From positions 1 to 64,000 of the forward strand of contig JALOTP010000003.1 of assembly GCA_025457865.1 (NCBI GenBank): a DNA stretch of 64,000 nt, given 5' to 3'. Shown piece after piece: positions 47,539 to 56,233 of the stretch. The position numbers and the translations under genes are program-made. The stretch comes from Thermoplasmatota archaeon (GTDB taxonomy: Archaea; Thermoplasmatota; Penumbrarchaeia; Penumbrarchaeales; Penumbrarchaeaceae). Position 1 is the stretch's first letter; each line of letters starts with the position of its first letter. A model generated the notes under the pieces. It had not been told where the DNA came from and made no database searches. It worked only from the letters and a program-made list of their open reading frames with translations.

Positions 47539-49020
47539 TCACCTCATCTTCCTGAAGTAGAGGACAAGGACGATTATGGCTATGAGGATCGGGAACAGTG
47601 TGATGAATAGGCCGAGTGAGGTCGCACTTAAGACCTCTGCCCAGGTGGGGTCATCCTGCAGGAAGAGGAACTGGACCCCTAGTATGACGAAGTTGCCCAA
47701 TGCATCAGCTATACCAATGCAGGCGAATATCAGGAAGAGCACGTTCATAAGGCGGCTCATATCCTCGGAGGTCTCCCTCTGGCGGGTGTCTATGAAGGTC
47801 CTAAGGACATCTATGGTGGAAGAGAGTATGTCCCTGGACCTAGACAGTTCCTGGAGGAGGCTGGTAAGCCCGAGCTGTTCGGCGTCTATCTCTTTTAGGG
47901 TGAGGTCCCCTATGGACGAAGAGCCCGAACCGAAGCCCGTATCCTCATGTTCGAGCAGGATGGACCTCGCAATGTCCTGTACCTTCCCGGACATGAAGTT
48001 CAAACGGGACGACATCCTCATTATCTGGTGCTCTACCTCCGAGACGTTCGAGAAGCGGATGGAAGCATCGGTAAGGAGCTCCTTCTCGGTCTTGTAGGTC
48101 TCCCTCTCCAGGAACGTCTTCTTCTTGACATTGGTATCGTCCTTGGGAACATACAATTTCATCTGTTCGTTGATCCTGTTCTGAAGGGAGAATATCTGGT
48201 CGTTCTGGGCCTTCCCGTTCAGGTAGATGCCTTTGACCTCGGTCTCCTTCATATCAAGGAACTGCGACTGGGCAAGGAACAGTTCCATGAGCCTCGATTT
48301 CACCGCCAGTATGTTGATGAGGTAGTTCTGCCTCATCTGGTAGAGCCTCTTCTCCGGTGGGCTGTCCTGACCATATGGTGTCGAGTTGGAGACGGCAATG
48401 GGCATCTCGGAGTAGGTGCCGCTGGTCCGAAGGTCTGATAGGTTCACCTCTATGACCATGTCCCGCGGCAAGCCATGCTCGTACCCGGTGGGGGGTGGAG
48501 CAAGGACGTAAAGTGTGGTCCCGACCTTGCTGTGCCTGAGGCTGTTAACGATTATCTCCCCCCGGCGGTTGAGTATCCTGTTGAGATATGCTACATTGGT
48601 CTGAAGGACCTCCTGTTCTTCCTCTATCTTGTCCTTGTAGAGGAAAGATACGTCAGAGAAGGTCTTTAGCCAGACCCGTTCCCTGCTGCCACATGTTATC
48701 AAGGTGTAGTTGTATGTTCTCACACCGCCGGTGAGAACGTTCAGCTTCTCGGCCAGTTTCCGTCTCAGGTCCATGAGCTCGTCGTAACGGTACTTCAACA
48801 TCTCAGGTGAGACCTCGGAGACATCCTTCGCTGTCGATTGCGCACCCCGGTTGGATTCGATTATGCACCAATCTCCCTTATAGGAAATCTCCAGCTTGTT
48901 CCCCTCAAGGGTGGCAAGTTCGGAACCGACCGTTCTCTGGACCTCAGCCTCCCTACCCTTGGGAAGCCGGAACATGAGGATGGAATATACCTTTGGGTCA
49001 TAGAGCGGGAATGTCCTCAA
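47539..49020 (-). CDS. Hypothetical protein with helical domain and two C-terminal TM helices (CorA-like topology)
   Basis: Helical region STIDVLRTFIDTRQRETSEDMSRLMNVLFLIFACIGIADALGNFVILG, short loop, LFITLFPILIAIIVLVLYFRKMR. Confidence 0.75.
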   Translation of the reverse strand: MRTFPLYDPKVYSILMFRLPKGREAEVQRTVGSELATLEGNKLEISYKGDWCIIESNRGAQSTAKDVSEVSPEMLKYRYDELMDLRRKLAEKLNVLTGGVRTYNYTLITCGSRERVWLKTFSDVSFLYKDKIEEEQEVLQTNVAYLNRILNRRGEIIVNSLRHSKVGTTLYVLAPPPTGYEHGLPRDMVIEVNLSDLRTSGTYSEMPIAVSNSTPYGQDSPPEKRLYQMRQNYLINILAVKSRLMELFLAQSQFLDMKETEVKGIYLNGKAQNDQIFSLQNRINEQMKLYVPKDDTNVKKKTFLERETYKTEKELLTDASIRFSNVSEVEHQIMRMSSRLNFMSGKVQDIARSILLEHEDTGFGSGSSSIGDLTLKEIDAEQLGLTSLLQELSRSRDILSSTIDVLRTFIDTRQRETSEDMSRLMNVLFLIFACIGIADALGNFVILGVQFLFLQDDPTWAEVLSATSLGLFITLFPILIAIIVLVLYFRKMR

Positions 49021-49138
49021 TTGGCCCTACCTCCGTTCCGGTAATGTCTCTCATTCTGTTCCGGTCCATTCGGAGTATTCCCATAGGATTACTTAAAATG
49101 CTTGTTAAAAATATCAAAGAACGAAAAGTGCCTTCCTA

Positions 49139-50038
49139 TCATGGGGCCGCGCAGCACATTTCAAGCTCTTGGACGCAGAACCCTTTCGCCCTCATCCAAC
49201 GAAGTGTCCCCCTTGATGGTTGGACTATCCCATCGAAACCCTGCTCGAGAACATCTATCTCAAGAGATGGGTCGCCTTTTGGTCTCATGCAGCCGAGGTA
49301 GAGCTTCCCTCTCAAATCCTCCATCATGGCCTTGGCCGTCCCAAGAACGAGAGAGGCCGGGGCAGGATGGGTCTTGCCCATGGGGGTTCCCTTAGTGGGT
49401 ATGAAGGAGATAAGGACCGCAGCTTCCGGGGAAAAAGGCTCTATAAGATCGATGGCTCTCTCCTCCAGGTCCTGGACGGAAGGCCTCAGACCTGCAAGGA
49501 CATGAGGGACCACCCTGATGCCCCGTTCAACGAGAAGGCCGTAGGTCCTCCTGTAATCCTCTGGCCCCGCGTCCAGGTGGAAGATGTCCTTGACCACTTC
49601 TCTATGGGCCACTATATCGAGGGAGACCATATCCGGCAATGAGCTAGCTATTCTGTCCGCACCCTCTTTGTCAAGGAGTCCGGTGTGGAAGTTCAGGACG
49701 AGAGAGGTCCCTTCCTTCAACATCCTGGCCTCCTGGAGTGTATGGTCGCTGAACTTGACAGAACCGGAGGGGTCGCACCCGCCGGATATAAGGAGCCCGG
49801 TCCCCCCCTTTTTCCATAGTTCCATACCGAAGTCGTACAATGACCCTTTGGTCGAGACATCGACCATTCCGGTCAGGTAGCTACCGCTACAATGATCGCA
49901 CATAAGGGAACATGTTCGCCCCGTCACAGAGACAGAAGGGAACCTCCAGCCGGGCCTGAAGACACGGATGGTCCTTAGTCCCTCGGAACATGGGGATGTG
50001 GCAATGATCGTGGGCGGTATGAGCACTGATGGGGCCAT
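49139..50038 (-). CDS. Radical SAM protein
   Basis: TGRTCSLMCDHCSG (CxxxCxxC), LLISGGCDPSG, VLAGLRPSVQD. Confidence 0.88.
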   Translation of the reverse strand: MAPSVLIPPTIIATSPCSEGLRTIRVFRPGWRFPSVSVTGRTCSLMCDHCSGSYLTGMVDVSTKGSLYDFGMELWKKGGTGLLISGGCDPSGSVKFSDHTLQEARMLKEGTSLVLNFHTGLLDKEGADRIASSLPDMVSLDIVAHREVVKDIFHLDAGPEDYRRTYGLLVERGIRVVPHVLAGLRPSVQDLEERAIDLIEPFSPEAAVLISFIPTKGTPMGKTHPAPASLVLGTAKAMMEDLRGKLYLGCMRPKGDPSLEIDVLEQGFDGIVQPSRGTLRWMRAKGFCVQELEMCCAAP

Positions 50039-50056
50039 TAAACCTGAAAGGTTTAA
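50038..50056. promoter_or_regulatory. Dyad in divergent intergenic region
   Basis: TTAAACCT-GAA-AGGTTTAA, 8-bp perfect arms overlapping the TTTAAA box between the radical SAM and surface-protein genes. Confidence 0.5.
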
Positions 50057-50107
50057 ATCTTGTTATGCAGATGATTGCCCGGCCCCTATGCCCATGAGGT
50101 CATCCGA

Positions 50108-53100
50108 ATGAAGTTCCTTAACAGGTCAAATAGAATGGCACGAGCCGGTATGAGATACACTATCGTTCTAGTGCTCCTCCTGCTCCTATCTACCTCCTTT
50201 TCTATGGTATTCCCGGAAAAGGCCCCTGTGGGTAAGGTAAGAGGCGCTCTGACCCTGGTCCAACCGATAGTGATAGAGGGCAACAGCGGGTTCGCCTCAC
50301 ACCCTCGTGTGACCGGCGGCGGGACCATAAGCAATCCTTACCTGATAACCAACTATCTGATAGACTGCAGCTCTTCGACCAGGGCGGCCATAGCCATAAG
50401 GAACACGACCGCATTCTTCCTGGTGAAGAACGTCACCATCTATGCATCTAGCTCATCGCCAGCCATCCTAACAAGGGGTTTGTTCTTCAATAGCAATTAT
50501 CAGGCGATGAACGGTCGTTTCGAGAACGTTACTGTGATAGGGGGCGGAACTCAGGTCTATTTGGAACGCCCCATCCGCCTGGTGTTCGTCCAGTGCAATT
50601 TCACAAATCCTTCCGGCACAGGTAATGCCCTCAGGCTCTATGGTGGTTATGACAATACTTTCGACCAGAACATCTTCAACTTCCCGAACCAGGATATTCT
50701 GATCGAGTATTATTCATATTACTTTTTCTTCAAGAGGAACACCGGGACCTTCAGGGACCTTACCCATGATTATTTCAGATATTGCGATATTTCGAACAAC
50801 ACCCTTACCACAAGGAGCTGGAAACTCTATACGGGGTATTCCTCGGATTTCCAGGGGAATACTGTAACGTCCACAAGTTCGACCTATGACCTCCTGAGCT
50901 TCTATGATTCCCACAGGATAAAGATAGCCAACAACACCCTGCAAGGAGGGAAGTATGGCATATTCATCGCACACCCCAATACATATGGCCCTGTGGCCAC
51001 CAATTATTATCAAGGCGGCTCCTTCAATATCGAGTTCAATAGGATAAATGGTTCCAATATGGGATTGTACTTTGCCTGGTTGAACGGTTACTCACTGATG
51101 AATTTCTTGGCCATGCACCATAACCGAATTTCCAACTGTACCTCTTATGGTTACTATAACTATTATACGGGCTATACGACCAACAGGATATTCAGGAACC
51201 TGTTCGAGTTCAACAGAGGTACAGGGACCTCATACAGTACCGGGATCTCACAGGCCTTCGATGGTTATGGCCCCAACTCATGGTCCTATCAGGGTGTGGG
51301 CAACTTCTGGTTGGACAAGACTGGCCCAGATGACGATTCCGACGGGTTCGTCGATGACCACTCCTATCCGCTCAATGGCTGGGGAACGACGGGCAAGGAC
51401 CCAGCTCCAGTTACAAACCGTTTTTTCGATTTTGAAAGGCCTATGATATCTCTAATTGAGCCCTCGGACAAGGTTATCGATGCGGGATATGTAAATGTAT
51501 CATGGTCGTCCCATGATAATCTGAGCGGGATGGAAACGGTCCAGCTCAAGCTCGATGATGGTCTCTGGACCAACCGGAGCTATGAAGGGTCCTTCGGGTT
51601 CAAACTGACCACGGGGTCCCATAGGTTGTACCTTAGAGCCGTTGATAGAGCTAGACTCTGGACCACCAAGGAAGTGAGCCTGTTCGTCACAAGCGTGAGA
51701 TCGCCGGTCACCGTATCCTCACCAATCGACGGAGGGTACAATAACAGAACGGACATACCTGTCATATGGTCATTGTCGGAGGGATTCGTTCCGGTATCAT
51801 TCACCTCCAGGTTCGATTCCGGCATACTGGTGCATAGGGATCCTTCACAACCCTTCGGTCTGACCGTTAGTGAAGGGTTCCATAACCTGGTCCTTAGCTT
51901 CCAGGATGCCTACGGGAACGTTTTCGTGGAGAATATCGGATTTGCGGTCGATATGACCCCTCCTGTGCTCGACCTGTTGTATCCATCCAATGGTGTTGTT
52001 ATAGCGAACCCCGTCGTTTATTTCAAGTGGCATACATCCGATCTAACCGGCGTCAACAGGACCCTGGTGCGTCTGGACGATGGAGAATGGAACACTACCG
52101 ACAAGGACCTTTATTCGATAAGGGTAGGCGAGGGCTATCACAGGTTCAAGGTCAGGGTCACGGACAGGGCGGGAAATGCCAGGGAGAAGGAGATGAGCTT
52201 CTGGGTCAAGGCCAATACCTCCTTGCATATAAGCTCCCCTCTGCTCGAAGGCCCAACATCCGATACCACCCATAAGGTGGAATGGGAGTATCTATCGGAT
52301 TTCGTCATTGGTTCCCTTACGGTAGCCGTTGACAACGACCTCCCGGCCGTTCTGTCCCCGGGTGCGACGGACCACGATATTGCGCTGACCAAGGACGGTA
52401 TCCATTACGTAACTGTCCGGGCACTTGACCCTGTCAAGAACGAGATCTCTGATAGGATAAGTATCATATTGGACAGGACAGCGCCCGATGTAGGTTTCCT
52501 AAGCCATGAGGACGGTTCGTTCGTCAATACCGATGTCGTGGACCTGGAATGGAACGCACTGGAGACCTATGGATTGGGGGGTTATTCCCTATACCTCGAC
52601 GGGGACCTACTGGCTTCGGGGATCAAGGAAAGGACACGTACGGTCCGATTGGGAAAAGGGGTCCATGACATAGGATTGGAGGCCTATGACCTGGCTGGGA
52701 ACATAGGTAGGGCGAACATTACGATCACAGTCGACCTTGAACCGCCAGTGGTCGAACTGGTCCTGCCAGAGGGAAACCTCATCAAGGACCGTTATCATAC
52801 TATGCGCTGGACGGTGGAGGATGACCATGGTGTAGCTGGGTCATCATGCTCCCTGGATGGAGAGGACCTGGTGGACCTTGGGGAGGCCCTTTCAAGGGAC
52901 CTGGTCTTCGATGAGGAGGGTCCTCACAGCTTCACCCTCATCTGTGTGGATGTGGCGGGGAACAACAGGACCATAGTTACTGACCTGATGGTGGACCTGA
53001 ACGGCCCGAAGGCCGATTTCCTTGGCGCCCCGAGCGGCCATATCAAAGAATGGAAGGGGATCGTCCATTGGAGCGCATCCGACAGCGTTGGGATCAAGAC

Positions 53101-54094
53101 CATTATTTTGAGCATAGACGGGACCGATATCCCACTCTCGGCCAATGCGACCTTCCTCACGCTCGAGCTCGCTGACGGGCCCCACACCTTCAATCTTTCG
53201 GTCATCGATAATGCAGGCAGGACCATTGATAGGTCCATCTCCTTCACTCTTGATAGGTCTCCTCCCAAGGTGGTCAAAGCGCTGGAGAATGCGATCGTCA
53301 AAGAGGATAGGGCAAAGATCACTTGGGTCCTTGAAGAGCCACAGGAAGGATTGACCGCCGTAGTGCTGGTGGACAATGAGACACACCCAAAGCTCCCCGA
53401 CCTAACGGCCGGGGAGATGGAGGTGGGGCCGCTCGGACCGGGCCTCCATACGATCGAGCTGGTCCTTACAGACATTGCAGGGAATAGAGCAGTCCTTTCT
53501 TGGCAGGTGTCGGTCTCAGACAAGGAAAGGGACGATGACGGAGCGGAGGGCTCTGTTTGGCCTATCATTTTGGGTATCGTTATCCTACTTGTCATCTTGG
53601 TCAGTGTAGTTATAGTGGTGGTCTTCAAGCGCAGGAGATCCCCTGCGGAGGTACAAAGGCCCATCTCCGCTCCCAAAAGACCGGAAAGGATCAAGGTGGG
53701 CGGAGCTGCCATGAGACCAGCTCCTACCCAGGCACCAGTTGCTGGACCGAAAGGTAAGGGGCATGTCCTCGATGAGGGATTCGGTCCTTCCTATTACAGA
53801 CCCGAGAAGGCCTCCAAGAAGAAGGGTGACAAGAAGAGGTCAGGGACCGAGGGACCGCCCCATAGTGAAGAGACCGCTGGATATGAAGGTCCACCCCCCG
53901 TCATTATGCCGGATACGGGCATTGGAACGGTTGACGAGGCAGTGCCGCCTCCAGAGACAAAAGGACCGGAACTACCGGTCGATGGCATACCTCCTGCGTC
54001 CGAGGTCGATGAGATCGAGGCTTGGGGTGGAGAAGGGGTCGAATCGCTCGAGGAGCTGGAAGAGCTCGAGGAGGTAGAGGAATGGGGGGATTGA
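50108..54094 (+). CDS. Parallel beta-helix/Ig-like repeat surface protein with TM and acidic cytosolic tail (paralog of 23407-27432)
   Basis: Signal peptide within MARAGMRYTIVLVLLLLLSTSFSMVF; beta-helix region; FxVDxTPPxxxxLxP repeats; TM VWPIILGIVILLVILVSVVIVVVF; tail EVDEIEAWGGEGVESLEELEELEEVEEWGD. Confidence 0.85.
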   Translation: MKFLNRSNRMARAGMRYTIVLVLLLLLSTSFSMVFPEKAPVGKVRGALTLVQPIVIEGNSGFASHPRVTGGGTISNPYLITNYLIDCSSSTRAAIAIRNTTAFFLVKNVTIYASSSSPAILTRGLFFNSNYQAMNGRFENVTVIGGGTQVYLERPIRLVFVQCNFTNPSGTGNALRLYGGYDNTFDQNIFNFPNQDILIEYYSYYFFFKRNTGTFRDLTHDYFRYCDISNNTLTTRSWKLYTGYSSDFQGNTVTSTSSTYDLLSFYDSHRIKIANNTLQGGKYGIFIAHPNTYGPVATNYYQGGSFNIEFNRINGSNMGLYFAWLNGYSLMNFLAMHHNRISNCTSYGYYNYYTGYTTNRIFRNLFEFNRGTGTSYSTGISQAFDGYGPNSWSYQGVGNFWLDKTGPDDDSDGFVDDHSYPLNGWGTTGKDPAPVTNRFFDFERPMISLIEPSDKVIDAGYVNVSWSSHDNLSGMETVQLKLDDGLWTNRSYEGSFGFKLTTGSHRLYLRAVDRARLWTTKEVSLFVTSVRSPVTVSSPIDGGYNNRTDIPVIWSLSEGFVPVSFTSRFDSGILVHRDPSQPFGLTVSEGFHNLVLSFQDAYGNVFVENIGFAVDMTPPVLDLLYPSNGVVIANPVVYFKWHTSDLTGVNRTLVRLDDGEWNTTDKDLYSIRVGEGYHRFKVRVTDRAGNAREKEMSFWVKANTSLHISSPLLEGPTSDTTHKVEWEYLSDFVIGSLTVAVDNDLPAVLSPGATDHDIALTKDGIHYVTVRALDPVKNEISDRISIILDRTAPDVGFLSHEDGSFVNTDVVDLEWNALETYGLGGYSLYLDGDLLASGIKERTRTVRLGKGVHDIGLEAYDLAGNIGRANITITVDLEPPVVELVLPEGNLIKDRYHTMRWTVEDDHGVAGSSCSLDGEDLVDLGEALSRDLVFDEEGPHSFTLICVDVAGNNRTIVTDLMVDLNGPKADFLGAPSGHIKEWKGIVHWSASDSVGIKTIILSIDGTDIPLSANATFLTLELADGPHTFNLSVIDNAGRTIDRSISFTLDRSPPKVVKALENAIVKEDRAKITWVLEEPQEGLTAVVLVDNETHPKLPDLTAGEMEVGPLGPGLHTIELVLTDIAGNRAVLSWQVSVSDKERDDDGAEGSVWPIILGIVILLVILVSVVIVVVFKRRRSPAEVQRPISAPKRPERIKVGGAAMRPAPTQAPVAGPKGKGHVLDEGFGPSYYRPEKASKKKGDKKRSGTEGPPHSEETAGYEGPPPVIMPDTGIGTVDEAVPPPETKGPELPVDGIPPASEVDEIEAWGGEGVESLEELEELEEVEEWGD

Positions 54095-54594
54095 AGAGGC
54101 TCTCAAGGGAGGAGCAGCTGCAAAAGTTCGGCAGGTACGGCCTCCAACCATATGATTGGATAGAAGATGGTAAACTGATGGCATCCGTCTATCCGACAGG
54201 TCCTGAATACCTAATATATCTCAGGTTGAAGGAGGGGATACGGTTCTGCATCGATCTGGCAGAGGCCCCCTGGCCCATCGATTGGTCGGAGAGGTCCAAG
54301 GTCAATTACCTTCACATCCCGATACTGGATATGGGCATCCCGACAAAGGAGCAGGTCCGTCAGGTCATCAGGGCAATAGATGATTTCGACGGACCAGTGA
54401 TGCTCCACTGCGCTGCCGGTCTCGGTCGCACTGGGACCATGATAGCCCTCTACCTTGCGGAAAAGGGGCATTCCGGGGAGTCGGCGATAGGTGTCGTTAG
54501 GTCAAGGAGGCCTGGCTCCGTCCAAACCTCTGAGCAGGAGAGGATAGTGATGGAATGGGCGGGGAACCGGAGGTGGAGAGAACGGATGCAGTGA
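54082..54594 (+). CDS. Dual-specificity/tyrosine phosphatase-like protein
   Basis: VMLHCAAGLGRTGTMIA (HCxxGxxRTG) with upstream D-containing loop; start at 54082 overlaps previous stop. Confidence 0.9.
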   Translation: MGGLKRLSREEQLQKFGRYGLQPYDWIEDGKLMASVYPTGPEYLIYLRLKEGIRFCIDLAEAPWPIDWSERSKVNYLHIPILDMGIPTKEQVRQVIRAIDDFDGPVMLHCAAGLGRTGTMIALYLAEKGHSGESAIGVVRSRRPGSVQTSEQERIVMEWAGNRRWRERMQ

Positions 54595-55319
54595 TCCTTG
54601 CCGGGGGTTTTGCCAAGAGGATGTGGCCTCTGACGAAGGACAGGCCCAAGCAGCTGCTCCCCATTGCCGGCAGACCGATGCTCTCGTACACACTGGACAG
54701 GCTCGTCCGGACAGAAGGTATAGGGAGGATATTCGTCTCTACGAACGAGGCTTTTTCTGACCAGTTCCGAACTTTCCTGGAAGCTTACCCTGAGGGGAGG
54801 GTGGAGCTTTTCATAGAACCGTCCCCTTCGGAGGAGCAGAAGCTCGGCGCCATAGGGGGATTGGGCCATCTGATAATGGTGAAGGGCCTCAAGGAAGATA
54901 CCATGATCGTGGGGGGGGACAATCTATTCGAGTTCCCTCTCATCGATCCTATCAGGGCGTTCAGGGAGAGAGGCATCGACCTGGTCGCGGTCCATGACGT
55001 TGGTACAATGGAGCGGGCAAGGCTCTATGGCATAGTGAAGGTCAACGATGACGGAACGATAAGGGAGTTCCTTGAGAAACCTGATGACCCTCCAACCACC
55101 CTGGCAGCGACGGCCCTCTACGTCTTTAGGTCCGATACCATGGGGCTCGTGAACGGATATCTGGAAGAGGGCGGGAAGAGGGATGCCCTGGGACATTTCA
55201 TAGGATACTTGATAGGAAAGAGGAAGGTAATGGCATGGCAGGGGCCTGGAAGATGGTTCGATATCGGGTCCTTAGAGGTCTATCGGGAAGCTGATGAATA
55301 CCTCTCCGGCCGTTGTTGA
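54555..55319 (+). CDS. NTP_transferase family sugar nucleotidyltransferase
   Basis: DAVILAGGFAKRMWPLTKDRPKQLLPIAGRPMLSY, VGGDNLFEF, EFLEKPDDPP; real start may be GTG 54573 or GTG 54591 (GTGA overlap). Confidence 0.92.
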   Translation: MGGEPEVERTDAVILAGGFAKRMWPLTKDRPKQLLPIAGRPMLSYTLDRLVRTEGIGRIFVSTNEAFSDQFRTFLEAYPEGRVELFIEPSPSEEQKLGAIGGLGHLIMVKGLKEDTMIVGGDNLFEFPLIDPIRAFRERGIDLVAVHDVGTMERARLYGIVKVNDDGTIREFLEKPDDPPTTLAATALYVFRSDTMGLVNGYLEEGGKRDALGHFIGYLIGKRKVMAWQGPGRWFDIGSLEVYREADEYLSGRC

Positions 55320-55387
55320 GACACCCTTCGGGGAATTGGACCGCAGATTTCAAATCGTAAGGATGCTATTCGAAGACGAGTGCGTTC

Positions 55388-56233
55388 ATGGACCTTAAGG
55401 ACATAGCATACCGTGCCGGGCTCATCTTCGCGGCGTTCCTTCTAGCAGGTATCTTCGCCCAGCAGCTCGTTCATATATCATCTCGAGCGGCTGATGGACA
55501 GGTCCAAGATACGGTCGATGCGCTCAGGAAGGCCGTGGGAATGCTCCTATCCTCATCAGAGGGCTCTAGCCTTATCGTATCCTTCGGCATCGAAGGGGGG
55601 TATGGCGAGAACGCGCTCCAACTCCCTGGGAGGTTCGATGGCGAGAGCTATCGTTTGGAGTTCCTCCCCGGACTTCTGGCCCTCAAGTGGGCTGGGGGAA
55701 GGGAAGTTGTCATTGAGGACAGTTCCATAGTTCCCTGCCACCCTCCGGTCAAATCCCAACCCATCAATGCAACTCAGCTCGACGCGATAATGGAGTGCGC
55801 TACGGGTTTCAGACCTATGACCCCCTGCAGGCTCCAGCTATCGCGCCCCGTAGGGGCTCAGGGATCACTTTTCGTCAACGGCCTGGATGATGCGATCACA
55901 GACCCCTTCATGAACCTTTCAAAGCTCCTTTTTTCCTCTCCTTCTCCCTACCCGGGCAGCTTCGATGAGGTCAGTGTGAAAGCTCCCTTCGGAGCACATA
56001 TCAAGGAGGACCTGCTGATATTCCTCGGGGACGATGATGCAGGTTCGGAGGGTCCGGACTCGCCCGTACCCTTCGTGATCCCGGCCCGGTCCAGTATTGA
56101 GACCGATGGGAAAGAGGCCCTACCCCCAGGGTCCGTCATGGTCCTTAGGAGGGAAACCCTTCTTCAACCGGATGGGAACTGCACGGTCCTGACGAGATTA
56201 TGGTTCAATCCCCCTCGCGGATGGACATCCTGA
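55388..56233 (+). CDS. Hypothetical secreted/pilin-like protein with N-terminal TM
   Basis: MDLKDIAYRAGLIFAAFLLAGIFAQQLVHISSRA N-terminal hydrophobic helix followed by beta-rich extracellular region. Confidence 0.65.
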   Translation: MDLKDIAYRAGLIFAAFLLAGIFAQQLVHISSRAADGQVQDTVDALRKAVGMLLSSSEGSSLIVSFGIEGGYGENALQLPGRFDGESYRLEFLPGLLALKWAGGREVVIEDSSIVPCHPPVKSQPINATQLDAIMECATGFRPMTPCRLQLSRPVGAQGSLFVNGLDDAITDPFMNLSKLLFSSPSPYPGSFDEVSVKAPFGAHIKEDLLIFLGDDDAGSEGPDSPVPFVIPARSSIETDGKEALPPGSVMVLRRETLLQPDGNCTVLTRLWFNPPRGWTS

